The position numbers and the translations under genes are program-made. The notes beneath the pieces were generated by a model. That model was not told the origin of the DNA. It saw only the letters and a program-made list of their open reading frames with translations, and searched no databases. Positions 25,845-35,358 of a stretch of 64,000 nucleotides of DNA are shown piece by piece. The first letter of the stretch is position 1. Each line of letters begins with the position of its first letter. The stretch covers positions 310,001 through 374,000 of the forward strand of contig NZ_MAXC01000055.1 of NCBI RefSeq assembly GCF_001693485.1, read 5' to 3'. The DNA comes from Bradyrhizobium sp. LMTR 3. GTDB taxonomy: Bacteria > Pseudomonadota > Alphaproteobacteria > Rhizobiales > Xanthobacteraceae.

Positions 25845-25912
25845 GGCAATAAGTTTAGCACGAGCCGCCAAACTAAGCCAGCCGGGCCCAAGTGGAGCCG
25901 ACGGTTCGGCCC

Positions 25913-27313
25913 TCACACCACCGGCTTCACGCCCGGCAGCGCCGTCACCAGATCGCGGAACGCGGCACCACGAATTTCGAAATTGCGGTACTGGTCGAAC
26001 GAGGCGCAGGCCGGCGACAACAGGACAACGGGATCGACAAGCCCTGACGCCTCGGCATCGCGCGCCGCGTTCGCCACTGCCACATCGAGCGTCTCCGAAA
26101 TCTCGTGCGGCACGCGATCGCCGAGCGTGGCGGCAAACTCCTGCGCGGCCTCGCCGATCAGATAGGCTTTTCGGATCCGCGGAAAGTATTCGGTGAGCCC
26201 CGTGATGCCGCCCTGCTTCGGCTTGCCGCCGGCAATCCAGAAGATGTCGGCGAAGGACGATAGCGCATGCGCGGCGGCGTCGGCATTGGTGCCCTTGGAG
26301 TCGTTGACGAACAGCACGTTGCCGCGGCGGCCGACTTGCTCCATGCGGTGCGCGAGCCCCGGAAAGCTGCGCAGGCCGTTCTGCAACGTCTCGGTCGAAA
26401 TGCCCATCGCCAGCGCGCAGGCCGCGGCACAGGCCGCGTTCTGCGCGTTATGCAGGCCGCGCAGCGAGCCGATGCCGCCCAGCCTTGCGATCTCGTTGCG
26501 CGCGCCGCCGGAGGCCTGCACGATGGTTTCGCGCTCGACATAGACGCCGTCGGGCAAGGGATTCCTCACTGATATTCGCACCACACGCTTTCCCGCCTGG
26601 TCGAGGCGGTCGGCGATGTTGCGGCACCAGATGTCGTCGACGCCGACGATGGAGGTGCCCTGCGGCTGCACGCCGGCGACCAGCCGCGCCTTCACGGCAG
26701 CATAGTTATCCAGCGTGCCGTGGCGATCGATATGGTCCTCGCTGACATTGAGCAGAATGCCGACGGAGGGATCGAGCGAGGGCGCGAGGTCGATCTGGTA
26801 CGACGACATTTCCACCACATGCACGCGTCCCATCCGCGGCGGCTCCAGCGAGAGGATCGCGGTGCCGATATTGCCGCCCATCTGGGTGTCGTAGCCCGCG
26901 ACATCAATCAGATGCGCGATCAGCGCCGTCGTGGTCGACTTGCCGTTGGTGCCGGTGATGGCAACGAACGGCGCATCCGGCGCGTGACGGCGGCGCTCCC
27001 TGCAAAACAGTTCGATGTCGCCGATCACCTCAACGCCGGCCTGCCGTGCCATCAGCACGGACCAATGCGGCGCCGGATGCGTCAGCGGCGCGCCGGGGGT
27101 GAGGACCAGGGCCGAGAAATTCGACCACGATACGGTGCGCAGATCGGCGGTGGTGAAACCGGCCTGCGCCGCCTTGGCGACATTGTCGGCGCTGTCGTCG
27201 CCCGCGATCACTTCCGCGCCGCCGGCCTTGAGCGCATGGCAGCTCGCCAGGCCCGAACCGCCGAGGCCGAAGACGGCGACCGTCTTGCCTGCGAAGGAAG
27301 TGACGGGGATCAA
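25913..27313 (-). CDS. murD: UDP-N-acetylmuramoyl-L-alanine--D-glutamate ligase
   Basis: MurD adds D-Glu to UDP-MurNAc-L-Ala. The 466-residue product has the N-terminal AVFGLGGSGLASCHAL, the P-loop ITGTNGKSTTTALI, the metal region VVEMSSYQIDLAPSLDPSVGI and the C-terminal LLSPACASFDQYRNFEIRG, all standard for MurD. It starts 4 bases after the mraY stop, so it is likely co-transcribed. The next dcw gene, ftsW, lies 2.8 kb further on because of the insert. Confidence 0.97.
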   Translation of the reverse strand: MIPVTSFAGKTVAVFGLGGSGLASCHALKAGGAEVIAGDDSADNVAKAAQAGFTTADLRTVSWSNFSALVLTPGAPLTHPAPHWSVLMARQAGVEVIGDIELFCRERRRHAPDAPFVAITGTNGKSTTTALIAHLIDVAGYDTQMGGNIGTAILSLEPPRMGRVHVVEMSSYQIDLAPSLDPSVGILLNVSEDHIDRHGTLDNYAAVKARLVAGVQPQGTSIVGVDDIWCRNIADRLDQAGKRVVRISVRNPLPDGVYVERETIVQASGGARNEIARLGGIGSLRGLHNAQNAACAAACALAMGISTETLQNGLRSFPGLAHRMEQVGRRGNVLFVNDSKGTNADAAAHALSSFADIFWIAGGKPKQGGITGLTEYFPRIRKAYLIGEAAQEFAATLGDRVPHEISETLDVAVANAARDAEASGLVDPVVLLSPACASFDQYRNFEIRGAAFRDLVTALPGVKPVV

Positions 27314-27317
27314 GCGA

Positions 27318-28424
27318 TCACCGCAGCTTCAGCGTGGAGAGGCCGGCGAGCGCCAGCATCACCGAGATGATCCAGAACCGAATCACGATCTGCGGTTCGG
27401 TCCAGCCCTTCTGCTCGAAATGATGATGCAGCGGCGCCATCCGGAACACGCGTTTTCCGGTTAGCTTGAACGAGGCCACCTGCACGATCACGGAGACGGC
27501 TTCCAGCACGAACAACCCGCCGATCACGGCGAGCACGATCTCGTGCTTCACCGCGACCGCGGTGGCGCCGAGCATGCCGCCGAGCGCGAGCGAGCCGGTG
27601 TCGCCCATGAAGATCGAGGCCGGCGGCGCGTTGAACCAGAGGAAGCCGAGGCCTGCGCCGAGCACGGCGCCGCACAGCACCGCGAGCTCGCCGGTGCCGG
27701 CGACGTAGCGGATCTGCAGATAATCGGAGAACACCGCATTGCCGGTCAAATACGAGATCATGCCGAAACTGGCGGCGGCGATCATGACGGGCACGATCGC
27801 AAGCCCGTCGAGACCGTCGGTCAGGTTCACCGCGTTGCCGGCGCCGACGATGACGAAGGCGCCGAAGATCACGAAGAACCAGCCGAAATTGATCACGACA
27901 TCCTTCAGGAAGGGTACTGCGAGCGAGGTCGACGTCGCATCGCGGCCGAGCCGCACCAGCGCGTAGCAGGCGGCGAGCGCAATCACCGCTTCGATCAAGA
28001 GCCGCAGCCTGCCGGCAAAGCCGCTATGGCTCTGTTTGGTCACCTTCAGGTAGTCGTCGTAAAATCCGACGAAGCCGAAGCCGAGCGTCACCGCGAGCAC
28101 GATCCAGACATAGGGGTTGAGCGGATTGGCCCACAGCAGCGTCGCCACCACGAGGCCCGACAGGATCATCAGCCCGCCCATCGTCGGCGTGCCCTTCTTG
28201 GAGATCAGATGCGATTGCGGGCCATCGGTGCGGATCGGCTGGCCCTTGCCCTGCCTGAGCCGCAAATGATCGATGATCCAGGGCCCGAACAGGAACACGA
28301 ACAGCGCGCCCGTCACCATCGCTCCGCCGGTGCGGAAGGTGATGTAGCGAAACACGTTGAAGAAGCCGCGGAAGATGCCAAAACCGGGAACAGTATTGGA
28401 AAGCTCGATCAGCCAGTAAAACAT
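27318..28424 (-). CDS. mraY: Phospho-N-acetylmuramoyl-pentapeptide transferase
   Basis: MraY transfers phospho-MurNAc-pentapeptide to undecaprenyl phosphate, making lipid I in the inner membrane. The 368-residue product has about ten transmembrane segments and the family's catalytic and substrate motifs: FVGFYDDYLKV, NLTDGLDGLAI, FNAPPASIFMGDTGSLALGG and the loop HHHFEQKGWTE near the end. The ATG at 28424 is standard (MFYWLIELSNTVPGFGIFR). A 173-base gap separates it from murF. Confidence 0.97.
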   Translation of the reverse strand: MFYWLIELSNTVPGFGIFRGFFNVFRYITFRTGGAMVTGALFVFLFGPWIIDHLRLRQGKGQPIRTDGPQSHLISKKGTPTMGGLMILSGLVVATLLWANPLNPYVWIVLAVTLGFGFVGFYDDYLKVTKQSHSGFAGRLRLLIEAVIALAACYALVRLGRDATSTSLAVPFLKDVVINFGWFFVIFGAFVIVGAGNAVNLTDGLDGLAIVPVMIAAASFGMISYLTGNAVFSDYLQIRYVAGTGELAVLCGAVLGAGLGFLWFNAPPASIFMGDTGSLALGGMLGATAVAVKHEIVLAVIGGLFVLEAVSVIVQVASFKLTGKRVFRMAPLHHHFEQKGWTEPQIVIRFWIISVMLALAGLSTLKLR

Positions 28425-28597
28425 TCAGGTTGGCCCTATCACGCGGCTTGGTTGCGCCGTCTTTGGCGGGAAGCGCTCCGGGAACGCGTTCGTTCCGGGA
28501 AAGCCTTGATAATCGTTTTCATCCTCAAACCAAGCAAATCTTGGTCATGCATGGGGTTTGACGAATCGCCTCTCGCGGAGGCAACGGGCGCGCCAGC

Positions 28598-29980
28598 TTA
28601 CGCCTTTGCCTGCAAGGCGGCCAGCAGCCTGGGCACAAACTTGTTCACCCAGAACATTTTTTTGCTGCCCTTGACCACCACCACGTCCCCGTCCCGCAGC
28701 AATGCGGCGATTTGTTGGGGATCGAGCGTCGCCGGGTCTTCGTGCCAGCCGAGCGCCCGCTCTGCCGGCACGAGGTCGTATAGATGGCGCATCAATGGGC
28801 CGACGCAGTAGATGCCGTCGATATCAGGCAGGTCTTTCGCGAGTTTCTCGTGATAGGCGGGCGCATCGGCGCCCAATTCCAGCATGTCGCCGAGAATGGC
28901 AATACGCCGGCCTGATGTCACCGGCCGCGCCTTCAGGCTGCCGAGCGCAGCCACCATGCTGGCCGGGTTGCCGTTGAAACTGTCGTCGATCACGGTGATG
29001 CCGTGGGCCGCCTGCTCCACGCCGCGGCCGGTCATGATGCCGACATCGCCGAGTTCCTTCGCCAGCACCGCCGGATCGAGCCCCGCGGCATGGACCGATG
29101 CCAGCGCGGCCAACGCGTTCTGCAGACGATGCGGCGCACCGGGCGTCAGGCCGAATTCGATCCGGCTGCCGTTCACCTGTGCGGCGACGTCCCAGCTCTC
29201 GCCACGGGCGGTATGCCTCAATGCGTGAATATCCGAACCTTCGCCGAAGCGGACGACCTTGCCGCTCCATTCCGGCGCCTCCACATCATCGGGCAACACC
29301 AGCACACCATCTTGCGGCAGCCCCTGCGCGATGCTCACCTTCTCGCGCCGGATCGCCTCCAGGCTGCCGAGCTTTTCCAGATGCACCGGCTGCACGTTCA
29401 CCACCAGCGCGACCGTCGGTTTTGTCAGCTCGCTCAGCCGCGCGATCTCGCCGGTCTGGTTCATGCCCATCTCGACCACCCACACGCTCGCTTGCGGGCT
29501 GGCATTGCAGAGCGTCAGCGGCACGCCCCAGAAATTGTTGAAGCTGCTCGGGCTCGCGTAGGCGGCAGGATACGCGGCGAGGAATTCCTTGGTGCTGGTC
29601 TTGCCGGCACTGCCGGTGAGCCCGATCACCGGTCCGGCAAAGCGCGCCCGCGCCGCGCGCGCCAGCGCCCAAAGGCCATCGATCAGCGTGTCCTTGACGA
29701 TCAACTGCGGAACGCTGACGCCGTCGATGGCGTGCGGGACGATCATCGCCACCGCGCCGGCCGCCTCGGCCTTGTCGGCGAATTCCCAGCCGTCGCGCGC
29801 GCTGGCAAAACTGGAGATGAAGCCGCCGCTCGGTGTGCCGCTCAACGCCACGAACAGGCATCCGGGTTTCACCAGCCGGCTGTCCTGCGTGACGAAATCA
29901 ATCGGCGTGTTGGGATATTCGCCTGATAGCCCCAGCGCGCGCGCAACCTCGGCAATCGTCCACAATGGCGTCGCGCTCAT
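28598..29980 (-). CDS. murF: UDP-N-acetylmuramoyl-tripeptide--D-alanyl-D-alanine ligase
   Basis: MurF adds D-Ala-D-Ala to the UDP-MurNAc-tripeptide. The 460-residue product has the P-loop IGLTGSAGKTSTKEFL, the motif SFNNFWGVPLTL, VVEMGMNQTGEIARLSEL, and the C-terminal domain beginning DDSFNGNPASMVAAL. Its ATG overlaps the murE stop by four bases (29977-29980), a translational coupling common for this pair. Confidence 0.97.
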   Translation of the reverse strand: MSATPLWTIAEVARALGLSGEYPNTPIDFVTQDSRLVKPGCLFVALSGTPSGGFISSFASARDGWEFADKAEAAGAVAMIVPHAIDGVSVPQLIVKDTLIDGLWALARAARARFAGPVIGLTGSAGKTSTKEFLAAYPAAYASPSSFNNFWGVPLTLCNASPQASVWVVEMGMNQTGEIARLSELTKPTVALVVNVQPVHLEKLGSLEAIRREKVSIAQGLPQDGVLVLPDDVEAPEWSGKVVRFGEGSDIHALRHTARGESWDVAAQVNGSRIEFGLTPGAPHRLQNALAALASVHAAGLDPAVLAKELGDVGIMTGRGVEQAAHGITVIDDSFNGNPASMVAALGSLKARPVTSGRRIAILGDMLELGADAPAYHEKLAKDLPDIDGIYCVGPLMRHLYDLVPAERALGWHEDPATLDPQQIAALLRDGDVVVVKGSKKMFWVNKFVPRLLAALQAKA

Positions 29981-31434
29981 TCCACCCTCGCTGCGAGCGC
30001 GGCCGCCACCGCCTCGTGATCGCTGAACGGCAAGACCTTGTCGCCGACGATCTGGCCGGTCTCGTGACCCTTGCCGGCGATCAGCAATGCATCGCCAGGC
30101 TGCAGCGCCGCGATCCCTGCCCGGATCGCTTCCGCGCGATCGCCGATGTCGGCTGCGCCCTTCGCCGCAGCCAGAATGGCGGCGCGGATTGCAGCCGGAT
30201 TTTCGCTGCGCGGATTGTCGTCGGTAACGATGACCCGATCGGCATTCTCGGCCGCGATCGCGCCCATGATGGGACGCTTGCCGGCGTCGCGGTCGCCGCC
30301 GGCACCGAAGATGACCACGAGCTTGCGCTTCGCGTAAGGCCGCAGCGCCTGCAGCGCCTTGGCCAGCGCATCCGGCTTGTGCGCATAATCGACGAAGATC
30401 GGCGCGCCATTGTGCTCGCCGACCCGCTCCAGCCGGCCCTTGGCGCCTTCGAGATGCTCGAGCGCCTCGAACACCGCGGCCGGTTCGCTGCCGGTGCCGA
30501 TGGCGAGTCCCGCGGCGACCAGCGCGTTCTCGATCTGAAATTCGCCGACCAGCGGCAGCTTGACCGTGTAGTTGCGCCCGCGATGCGTCAGCGCCAGATC
30601 TTGCGCAAATCCTTCGACGGTGACGCCAACGAGGCGGATGCCTTCGCCGGCGCCATCCGCATTGCTGCCGACGGCAATGACCCGTAAGCCCCTAGCCTGC
30701 GCCGCCTCGATCACTTGCTGCGAACAATCGTGATCGGCCGAAATCACGGCCGCGCCATCAGGCAAGATGAGATCGCGGAACAGCCGCAGTTTGGCGGCGA
30801 GGTAATGCGCCTCATCCGGATGGTAATCCATGTGATCGCGCGAAAGATTGGTGAAGCCGCCGGCGGCGATGCGCACGCCGTCGAGCCGGAACTGGTCGAG
30901 CCCGTGCGAGGAGGCCTCGAAAGCCAGATGCGTCACGCCGTCGCCCGCAATCTCGTCGAGTTGCCTGTGCAGCGCGATCGGATCCGGCGTCGTCAGCGAG
31001 CCGTAGACCGTGCGCCTTTGCGATACCAGACCGATGGTGCCGATGCTGGCGGAGGCGTGGCCGAGCCGTTCCCAGATCTGTCGCGTGAACGCCGCGACCG
31101 AAGTCTTGCCGCTGGTCCCGGTCACCGCCGCGATGGTCGCGGGCTGCCGCGGGAAAAATCTCGCCGCCGCCAGCGCCAGCGCGCGGCGCGGATTCGGCGT
31201 GACGACGAAGGGAACGCGGGCGTCCGATGAGACACGTTCGCCCGCTACCGCAACCGCACCCGCCTTGACCGCGGAATCGATGAAGCGCGCCCCATCGGTT
31301 TTGGTCCCCGCGAGCGCGAAGAACAGATCACCGGGCTTCACCGCGCGGCTGTCGACGCTAAGGCCTTTCACATCGACAGCTTCCGCCTGCGGCTCGATCG
31401 CAGCGTCATCGCTGAAGAGGTCGCGAAGTTTCAT
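29977..31434 (-). CDS. murE: UDP-MurNAc-L-Ala-D-Glu--meso-diaminopimelate ligase
   Basis: MurE adds the third stem-peptide residue. The 485-residue product has the P-loop VTGTSGKTSVAAF, the FEASSHGLDQFRLDGV segment and the motif DNPRSENP, which is diagnostic for meso-diaminopimelate rather than lysine. It is followed directly by murF with a four-base overlap. The 138 bases between ftsI and murE hold a pair of palindromes. Confidence 0.97.
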   Translation of the reverse strand: MKLRDLFSDDAAIEPQAEAVDVKGLSVDSRAVKPGDLFFALAGTKTDGARFIDSAVKAGAVAVAGERVSSDARVPFVVTPNPRRALALAAARFFPRQPATIAAVTGTSGKTSVAAFTRQIWERLGHASASIGTIGLVSQRRTVYGSLTTPDPIALHRQLDEIAGDGVTHLAFEASSHGLDQFRLDGVRIAAGGFTNLSRDHMDYHPDEAHYLAAKLRLFRDLILPDGAAVISADHDCSQQVIEAAQARGLRVIAVGSNADGAGEGIRLVGVTVEGFAQDLALTHRGRNYTVKLPLVGEFQIENALVAAGLAIGTGSEPAAVFEALEHLEGAKGRLERVGEHNGAPIFVDYAHKPDALAKALQALRPYAKRKLVVIFGAGGDRDAGKRPIMGAIAAENADRVIVTDDNPRSENPAAIRAAILAAAKGAADIGDRAEAIRAGIAALQPGDALLIAGKGHETGQIVGDKVLPFSDHEAVAAALAARVE

Positions 31435-31471
31435 CTTGTTCCAGTCCGGCCCGGCGCAGTCCGGCGCGCGT

Positions 31472-31562
31472 GGATCATGATCCGATTTGGATCATGATCT
31501 ATCTCTATATTGGGAGCATGATCTTGTCGGAAAACCGGTCTCCACTTTTCCGGATCATGCTC
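31472..31562. repeat. Two adjacent palindromes between ftsI and murE
   Basis: The first (31472-31500) pairs GGATCATGATCC-like arms. The second (31514-31562) pairs GAGCATGATC...GGAAAA with TTTTCC...GATCATGCTC around a CCGGT core. Both share the GATCATG word. The second is of a type that recurs widely in Bradyrhizobium genomes (family knowledge from memory). Confidence 0.75.
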
Positions 31563-31572
31563 CTCCTACGCC

Positions 31573-33324
31573 TTACTGGGTTGTCTTCGATGCTGCAAGA
31601 ATAAGGCGGTCGGACGGCGGCAGGTCGAAGCGCGGCTCAATGCCCAGCAGCGGGCCGATGCGGGCAATCACCTTGCCGCCGGTCGGCACCGCGTTCCAGC
31701 CCGAGGTGATGAAGCCATGGGTTTCCGGCAGCGCCTTCGGCTCGTCCAACATGACCAGCAACTGATACTGAGGATTGTCGGCCGGGATGATCGCGGTAAA
31801 GGAATTGAGCACCTGTTTCTTGGAATAGCGGCCATTGACCACCTTTTCCGAGGTACCGGTCTTGCCGCCGATATAGTAGCCCTTCACGTCGGCCTTCTTG
31901 GCGGTTCCGATCTCGGCGTTCAGCCGCATCAGATAGCGCATCTTCTCGGAGGTTTCGGTTCGGAGCACTTTCTTGGCGATGGCCCGCGCCTCCTCTTCCG
32001 ACCGCTTGAGGAAGGTCGGGGGAATCAAAAGACCGCCATTGATGCAGGCATTGATGCCCATCACCGCCTGCAGCGGCGCCACCGCGATGCCATGGCCGAA
32101 GGAAGCCGTGATGGTATTGAGCTCGGTCCAGCGCTTCGGCACGATTGGGGATGCGCTTTCCGGCAGCTCGGTGCGCAGCCGGTCCATCTGGCCGAGCTTT
32201 TTCAGGAATGCCTTGTGTGCCTCGACGCCTTGCGCCAGCGCGATCTTGGCCGCGCCGACGTTGGAGGAGAAGGTGAACACTTCCGTCAGCGTGATCGCGC
32301 GGCCGACCGGATGGGTGTCGTGAATGGTGAACTTGCCGAACTTCAGCGTCCCGCGCCCGTCATAGAGCGTGTTGAGGTTGGCCTTGCCGGAATCCAGCGC
32401 CATCGCCAGCGTCAGCGCCTTGAAGGTCGAGCCCATTTCGAACACGCCCGTGGTCAGGCGGTTGATGCGCTCGGGATCGTGCGCTTCTTTCGGATTGTTC
32501 GGATCGAAATCCGGCAGCGACACCAGGGCTACGATCTCGCCGGTCCTGACATTGGAGACGAGGCCGGAAGCTGCCTTGGCCTTGTACTTCTCTTTCGCCT
32601 TCAACAATTCGTCGCGCAGCGCGTGTTCGACGCGCAGGTCGATCGACAGTTCCACCGGCTTTTGCAGCCGATCGGTGGCGAAGCCGGCGCGGTGCAGGTC
32701 GGCCAGACCGTTATTGTCCAGCCACTTCTCCATCCCGGCGATGCCCGCGTTGTCGATGTTGACGAGGCCGATCAGATGCGCGACCGCGGCGCCGGTCGGA
32801 TAGACGCGCTTGTTCTCGCGCAGGAAGCCGATGCCGGGAATGCCGAGCTTGTGAATGTCGTGCTGCTGTTTTGGCGTGATCTCGCGCTTCAGCCACACAA
32901 ATCCCTTGCGCGACGACAGGCGCGTGCGCGCCTCCGCGGTGTCGAGGTCCGGCAGCGCGGCGGTCAATAGTTCGATTGCCTCGTCCTTGTCGATGATGCG
33001 CCTGGGCTCGCCGAACAGGCTCGGCGCCTTGACGTCGGTCGCCAGCACCTCGCCGTTACGATCGACGATGTCGGGCCGCGCGGTTGCAATCGCGTCCTGC
33101 GAGGCGGCGCGGCGGCCGCCGTGGCTGTCGGCGCCTATGGCGAACATCACCAGACGTCCGGCCAGCACCGCATAGATTGCCGCAAACAGCAGGATCGCAA
33201 GGCCCACCCGCGCCCGCGCCTTGACGGCGCGGTCGACGTTGCGCCCATAGAGCAGGCTGCGGATCAGCCGCCGCCGCCACGGTTCCGCGGGCCTCCTGGA
33301 GTTGGCAAGCGCGCGGCCGGTCAT
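31573..33324 (-). CDS. ftsI: Peptidoglycan transpeptidase FtsI (penicillin-binding protein)
   Basis: FtsI is the septal class B transpeptidase. The 583-residue product has one N-terminal membrane anchor (VGLAILLFAAIYAVLAGRLV), a pedestal domain and the transpeptidase domain. The catalytic motifs are STFK (in MGSTFKALTLAMAL), SSN (in TFSSNVGAAKIAL) and KTG (in GGKTGTSEK). The ATG overlaps the ftsL stop in an ATGA junction at 33321-33324, so it is translationally coupled. Confidence 0.97.
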   Translation of the reverse strand: MTGRALANSRRPAEPWRRRLIRSLLYGRNVDRAVKARARVGLAILLFAAIYAVLAGRLVMFAIGADSHGGRRAASQDAIATARPDIVDRNGEVLATDVKAPSLFGEPRRIIDKDEAIELLTAALPDLDTAEARTRLSSRKGFVWLKREITPKQQHDIHKLGIPGIGFLRENKRVYPTGAAVAHLIGLVNIDNAGIAGMEKWLDNNGLADLHRAGFATDRLQKPVELSIDLRVEHALRDELLKAKEKYKAKAASGLVSNVRTGEIVALVSLPDFDPNNPKEAHDPERINRLTTGVFEMGSTFKALTLAMALDSGKANLNTLYDGRGTLKFGKFTIHDTHPVGRAITLTEVFTFSSNVGAAKIALAQGVEAHKAFLKKLGQMDRLRTELPESASPIVPKRWTELNTITASFGHGIAVAPLQAVMGINACINGGLLIPPTFLKRSEEEARAIAKKVLRTETSEKMRYLMRLNAEIGTAKKADVKGYYIGGKTGTSEKVVNGRYSKKQVLNSFTAIIPADNPQYQLLVMLDEPKALPETHGFITSGWNAVPTGGKVIARIGPLLGIEPRFDLPPSDRLILAASKTTQ

Positions 33325-33713
33325 TGCTGATCTCCCGGTGCGGGCACGGAGCCGGTTGTAGGCGGCGCCTCGGCGGCAGCCTCGATGGTGTTGATCATCG
33401 CGCCGATCGGATCGGGCGCACCCGGCCGCGCAAAGGCTGGCGGCCGTTCCGGCAAATTCTTCAGTTGGTCATACTGCGTGGCGACCAGCGGCTTCAGGCT
33501 GAGATGGCGCTCGGCAAGTCCCTGCAGCCGCAGCGGCGCATCGAGCTTGGCCCATTCCGCGCGCAGCGCCGCAATCGCATCGCGCTGCTCGCGTATCTCG
33601 GCGTTGAGCCGCAGCACACGCTCGACGCGCGCGGTCGATTCCATCTTGATCCGGTAGACATAGGCGGCTGCGAACACCAGCACGCCGATGACGAGGAAGT
33701 GGATGATCCGCAC
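33321..33713 (-). CDS. ftsL: Cell division protein FtsL
   Basis: This small bitopic divisome protein of 130 residues has a short cytosolic tip, a transmembrane helix (FLVIGVLVFAAAYVYRI) and a heptad-like coiled coil (VLRLNAEIREQRDAIAAL RAEWAKL). I start it at the GTG at 33713 (MRIIHFLVIGV), two bases after the rsmH stop. The AGGGGAGG ribosome binding site overlaps the last rsmH codons. The longer open frame reads rsmH DNA and is not credible. A Pro-rich tail follows the coiled coil. The position between rsmH and ftsI supports the call. Confidence 0.88.
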   Translation of the reverse strand: MRIIHFLVIGVLVFAAAYVYRIKMESTARVERVLRLNAEIREQRDAIAALRAEWAKLDAPLRLQGLAERHLSLKPLVATQYDQLKNLPERPPAFARPGAPDPIGAMINTIEAAAEAPPTTGSVPAPGDQQ

Positions 33714-33715
33714 GA

Positions 33716-34711
33716 TCAGCCTCCCCTCATCACGTCGGCAAGCGTGGGCCACGCCGGCAGGCGGCCTGCTGCATGCGCCGGCGCCGCGGTGCGCTCGGCA
33801 GCGCGCAGTTTTGCCGAACGCGCGCGCGGATTGGCGGCGAGCTCGGCTTCGCCGGGGGGAACCGGACGCTTCGTCAGAATCTGAAAACTCGGCGCCGCCT
33901 GCGCCACTTCGGGCAAATGCCGCGAACCGCCGCCGGCCTTGCCGCGCGCGTTGAGGAAATCCTTGACGATGCGGTCTTCCAGCGAATGGAACGAGACGAC
34001 CACCAAGCGCCCGCCGGGCTTCAGTACGCGCTCCGCCGCCGCAAGCGCGAGATACAGTTCGTCGAGCTCGGCGTTGACGAAGATCCGCAGGCTCTGGAAC
34101 GTTCGCGTCGCCGGGTGAATCTCGTTGGGCTTTGAGCGCACCACCCTGCCGACGATATCGGCCAGTTGTTGGGTGGTCGTAATCGGCGCCGCTTTCCGCG
34201 CCGCCACGATGGCGCGCGCGACGGCGCGGGAATGGCGCTCTTCGCCGAAGATATAGATGATGTTGGCGAGATCGGTCTCGGAGGCCTTCGCCACCACATC
34301 GGCCGCCGTCGGCCCGTCGTGACCCATCCGCATGTCGAGCGGGCCGCCGAGCCGGAACGAGAAGCCGCGCTCGGCCTGATCGAGTTGCATCGAGGAAACG
34401 CCGACGTCCATCACGACGCCGTCCACTGCGGCCGCGCCTTGCGCCGCGCAGATTTCCGCCAGGTTGGAGAATCGGTCCTCGACCAGGGTCAGCCGGCCGC
34501 CGGACTGCTCGACCAGGTCGAACCCGCCGGCAATCGCCGACCGGTCGCGGTCGATGCCGATGACCTGCGTTCCCGGGATATCGAGAATCGCGCGGCTGTA
34601 GCCGCCGGCGCCGAAGGTCGCGTCGACATAGATGCCGCCGTCCCTGGGATCGAGCATCTCGACCGCCTCGCGGCCAAGCACCGAGATGTGGCGCGGCGCA
34701 GCCGGACTCAT
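33716..34711 (-). CDS. rsmH: 16S rRNA m4C1402 methyltransferase RsmH (MraW)
   Basis: RsmH methylates N4 of C1402 in 16S rRNA. The 331-residue product has the N-terminal HISVLGREAVEMLDP and the SAM loop YVDATFGAGGYSRAIL. The MGVSSMQLDQAERGFSFR-like stretch (VSSMQLDQAERGFSF) and GGRLVVVSFHSLEDRIVKDF are also visible. The start chosen is the ATG at 34711 (MSPAAPRHISVLG). It is the first gene of the dcw cluster here; no mraZ is visible upstream. Confidence 0.95.
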   Translation of the reverse strand: MSPAAPRHISVLGREAVEMLDPRDGGIYVDATFGAGGYSRAILDIPGTQVIGIDRDRSAIAGGFDLVEQSGGRLTLVEDRFSNLAEICAAQGAAAVDGVVMDVGVSSMQLDQAERGFSFRLGGPLDMRMGHDGPTAADVVAKASETDLANIIYIFGEERHSRAVARAIVAARKAAPITTTQQLADIVGRVVRSKPNEIHPATRTFQSLRIFVNAELDELYLALAAAERVLKPGGRLVVVSFHSLEDRIVKDFLNARGKAGGGSRHLPEVAQAAPSFQILTKRPVPPGEAELAANPRARSAKLRAAERTAAPAHAAGRLPAWPTLADVMRGG

Positions 34712-35277
34712 GCGCCGTCCTCTGGTGTTTTCCAGTCTGTGGTACGAAAACTGGACGCGAACGGGCCCATTGCGCCTCAAATCTCTGCGCTTCGCCGGGC
34801 TTTTCCGGCCAAATGGCCGCGAACAGGCGGGATTGCCACCTCTCGCCCGGCCCCGCGACCCCTCATTTCCAGACGGAATTTGCTGGGTTGCCATGGCATT
34901 TTCGAGCGTGAAAGAGGGCTTCGGCCGTCCCCAACCCGGTTCGGCTATTCACCACTTAGTAACGGCACTTAGCGTTAAGAAAGCGTTGATGGTCGACCGC
35001 GGGTTTTTCCGCGCTTTCTATAGCGTTTTCGAGCGAAGTGGGTACCGGTTCGCGTGAAGAAAACGCGTCAAAACAAGAATCTAGAGCTTCGGTTCTGATT
35101 GAATCAGAACCGAAGCTCTAGACACTGAAAAATGGTGATGCGCCCCGCCCACACTTGGTCAAAATGCGAGAGGGAACTCGGCTGCCGCATTGCGCGGGCA
35201 CGCGGTAAATGAGTAGTAAACGATATTGCCATTTGAACACGATGTTGCCGCTCTGCCGCCCGGTTTGGGTTTAAAAA
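34712..35277. other. Region upstream of rsmH, no mraZ
   Basis: This 566-base stretch lies between the divergent rsmH and amidase genes. It holds the repeat pair at 35021-35122. No ORF with MraZ features is visible in either strand. Promoters for the dcw cluster and the amidase are expected here, but I could not identify convincing -35/-10 pairs. Confidence 0.55.
35021..35122. repeat. Repeat J1 followed by a 43-base perfect palindrome
   Basis: 35021-35077 is an imperfect inverted repeat (TAGCGTTTTCGAGCGAAGTG ... AAGAAAACGCGTCAAAACAA) found again at 57086-57141. It is followed by a palindrome with 21-base perfect arms (35080-35100 and 35102-35122, beginning TCTAGAGCTTCGGTTC) around one central base. 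Confidence 0.85.
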
Positions 35278-35358
35278 ATGGCTTCTGGTTCGTTCACATC
35301 TGCTGGTATTGATTCGAGGCGTCAACGCGCCCTTCCCGTTCCCAGGGCCAACGCCGAC

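Noticed and set aside
34166..34972. Plus-strand ORF across rsmH and its upstream region
   Set aside because: It is the antisense frame of rsmH; the part beyond the gene shows no MraZ or other domain.
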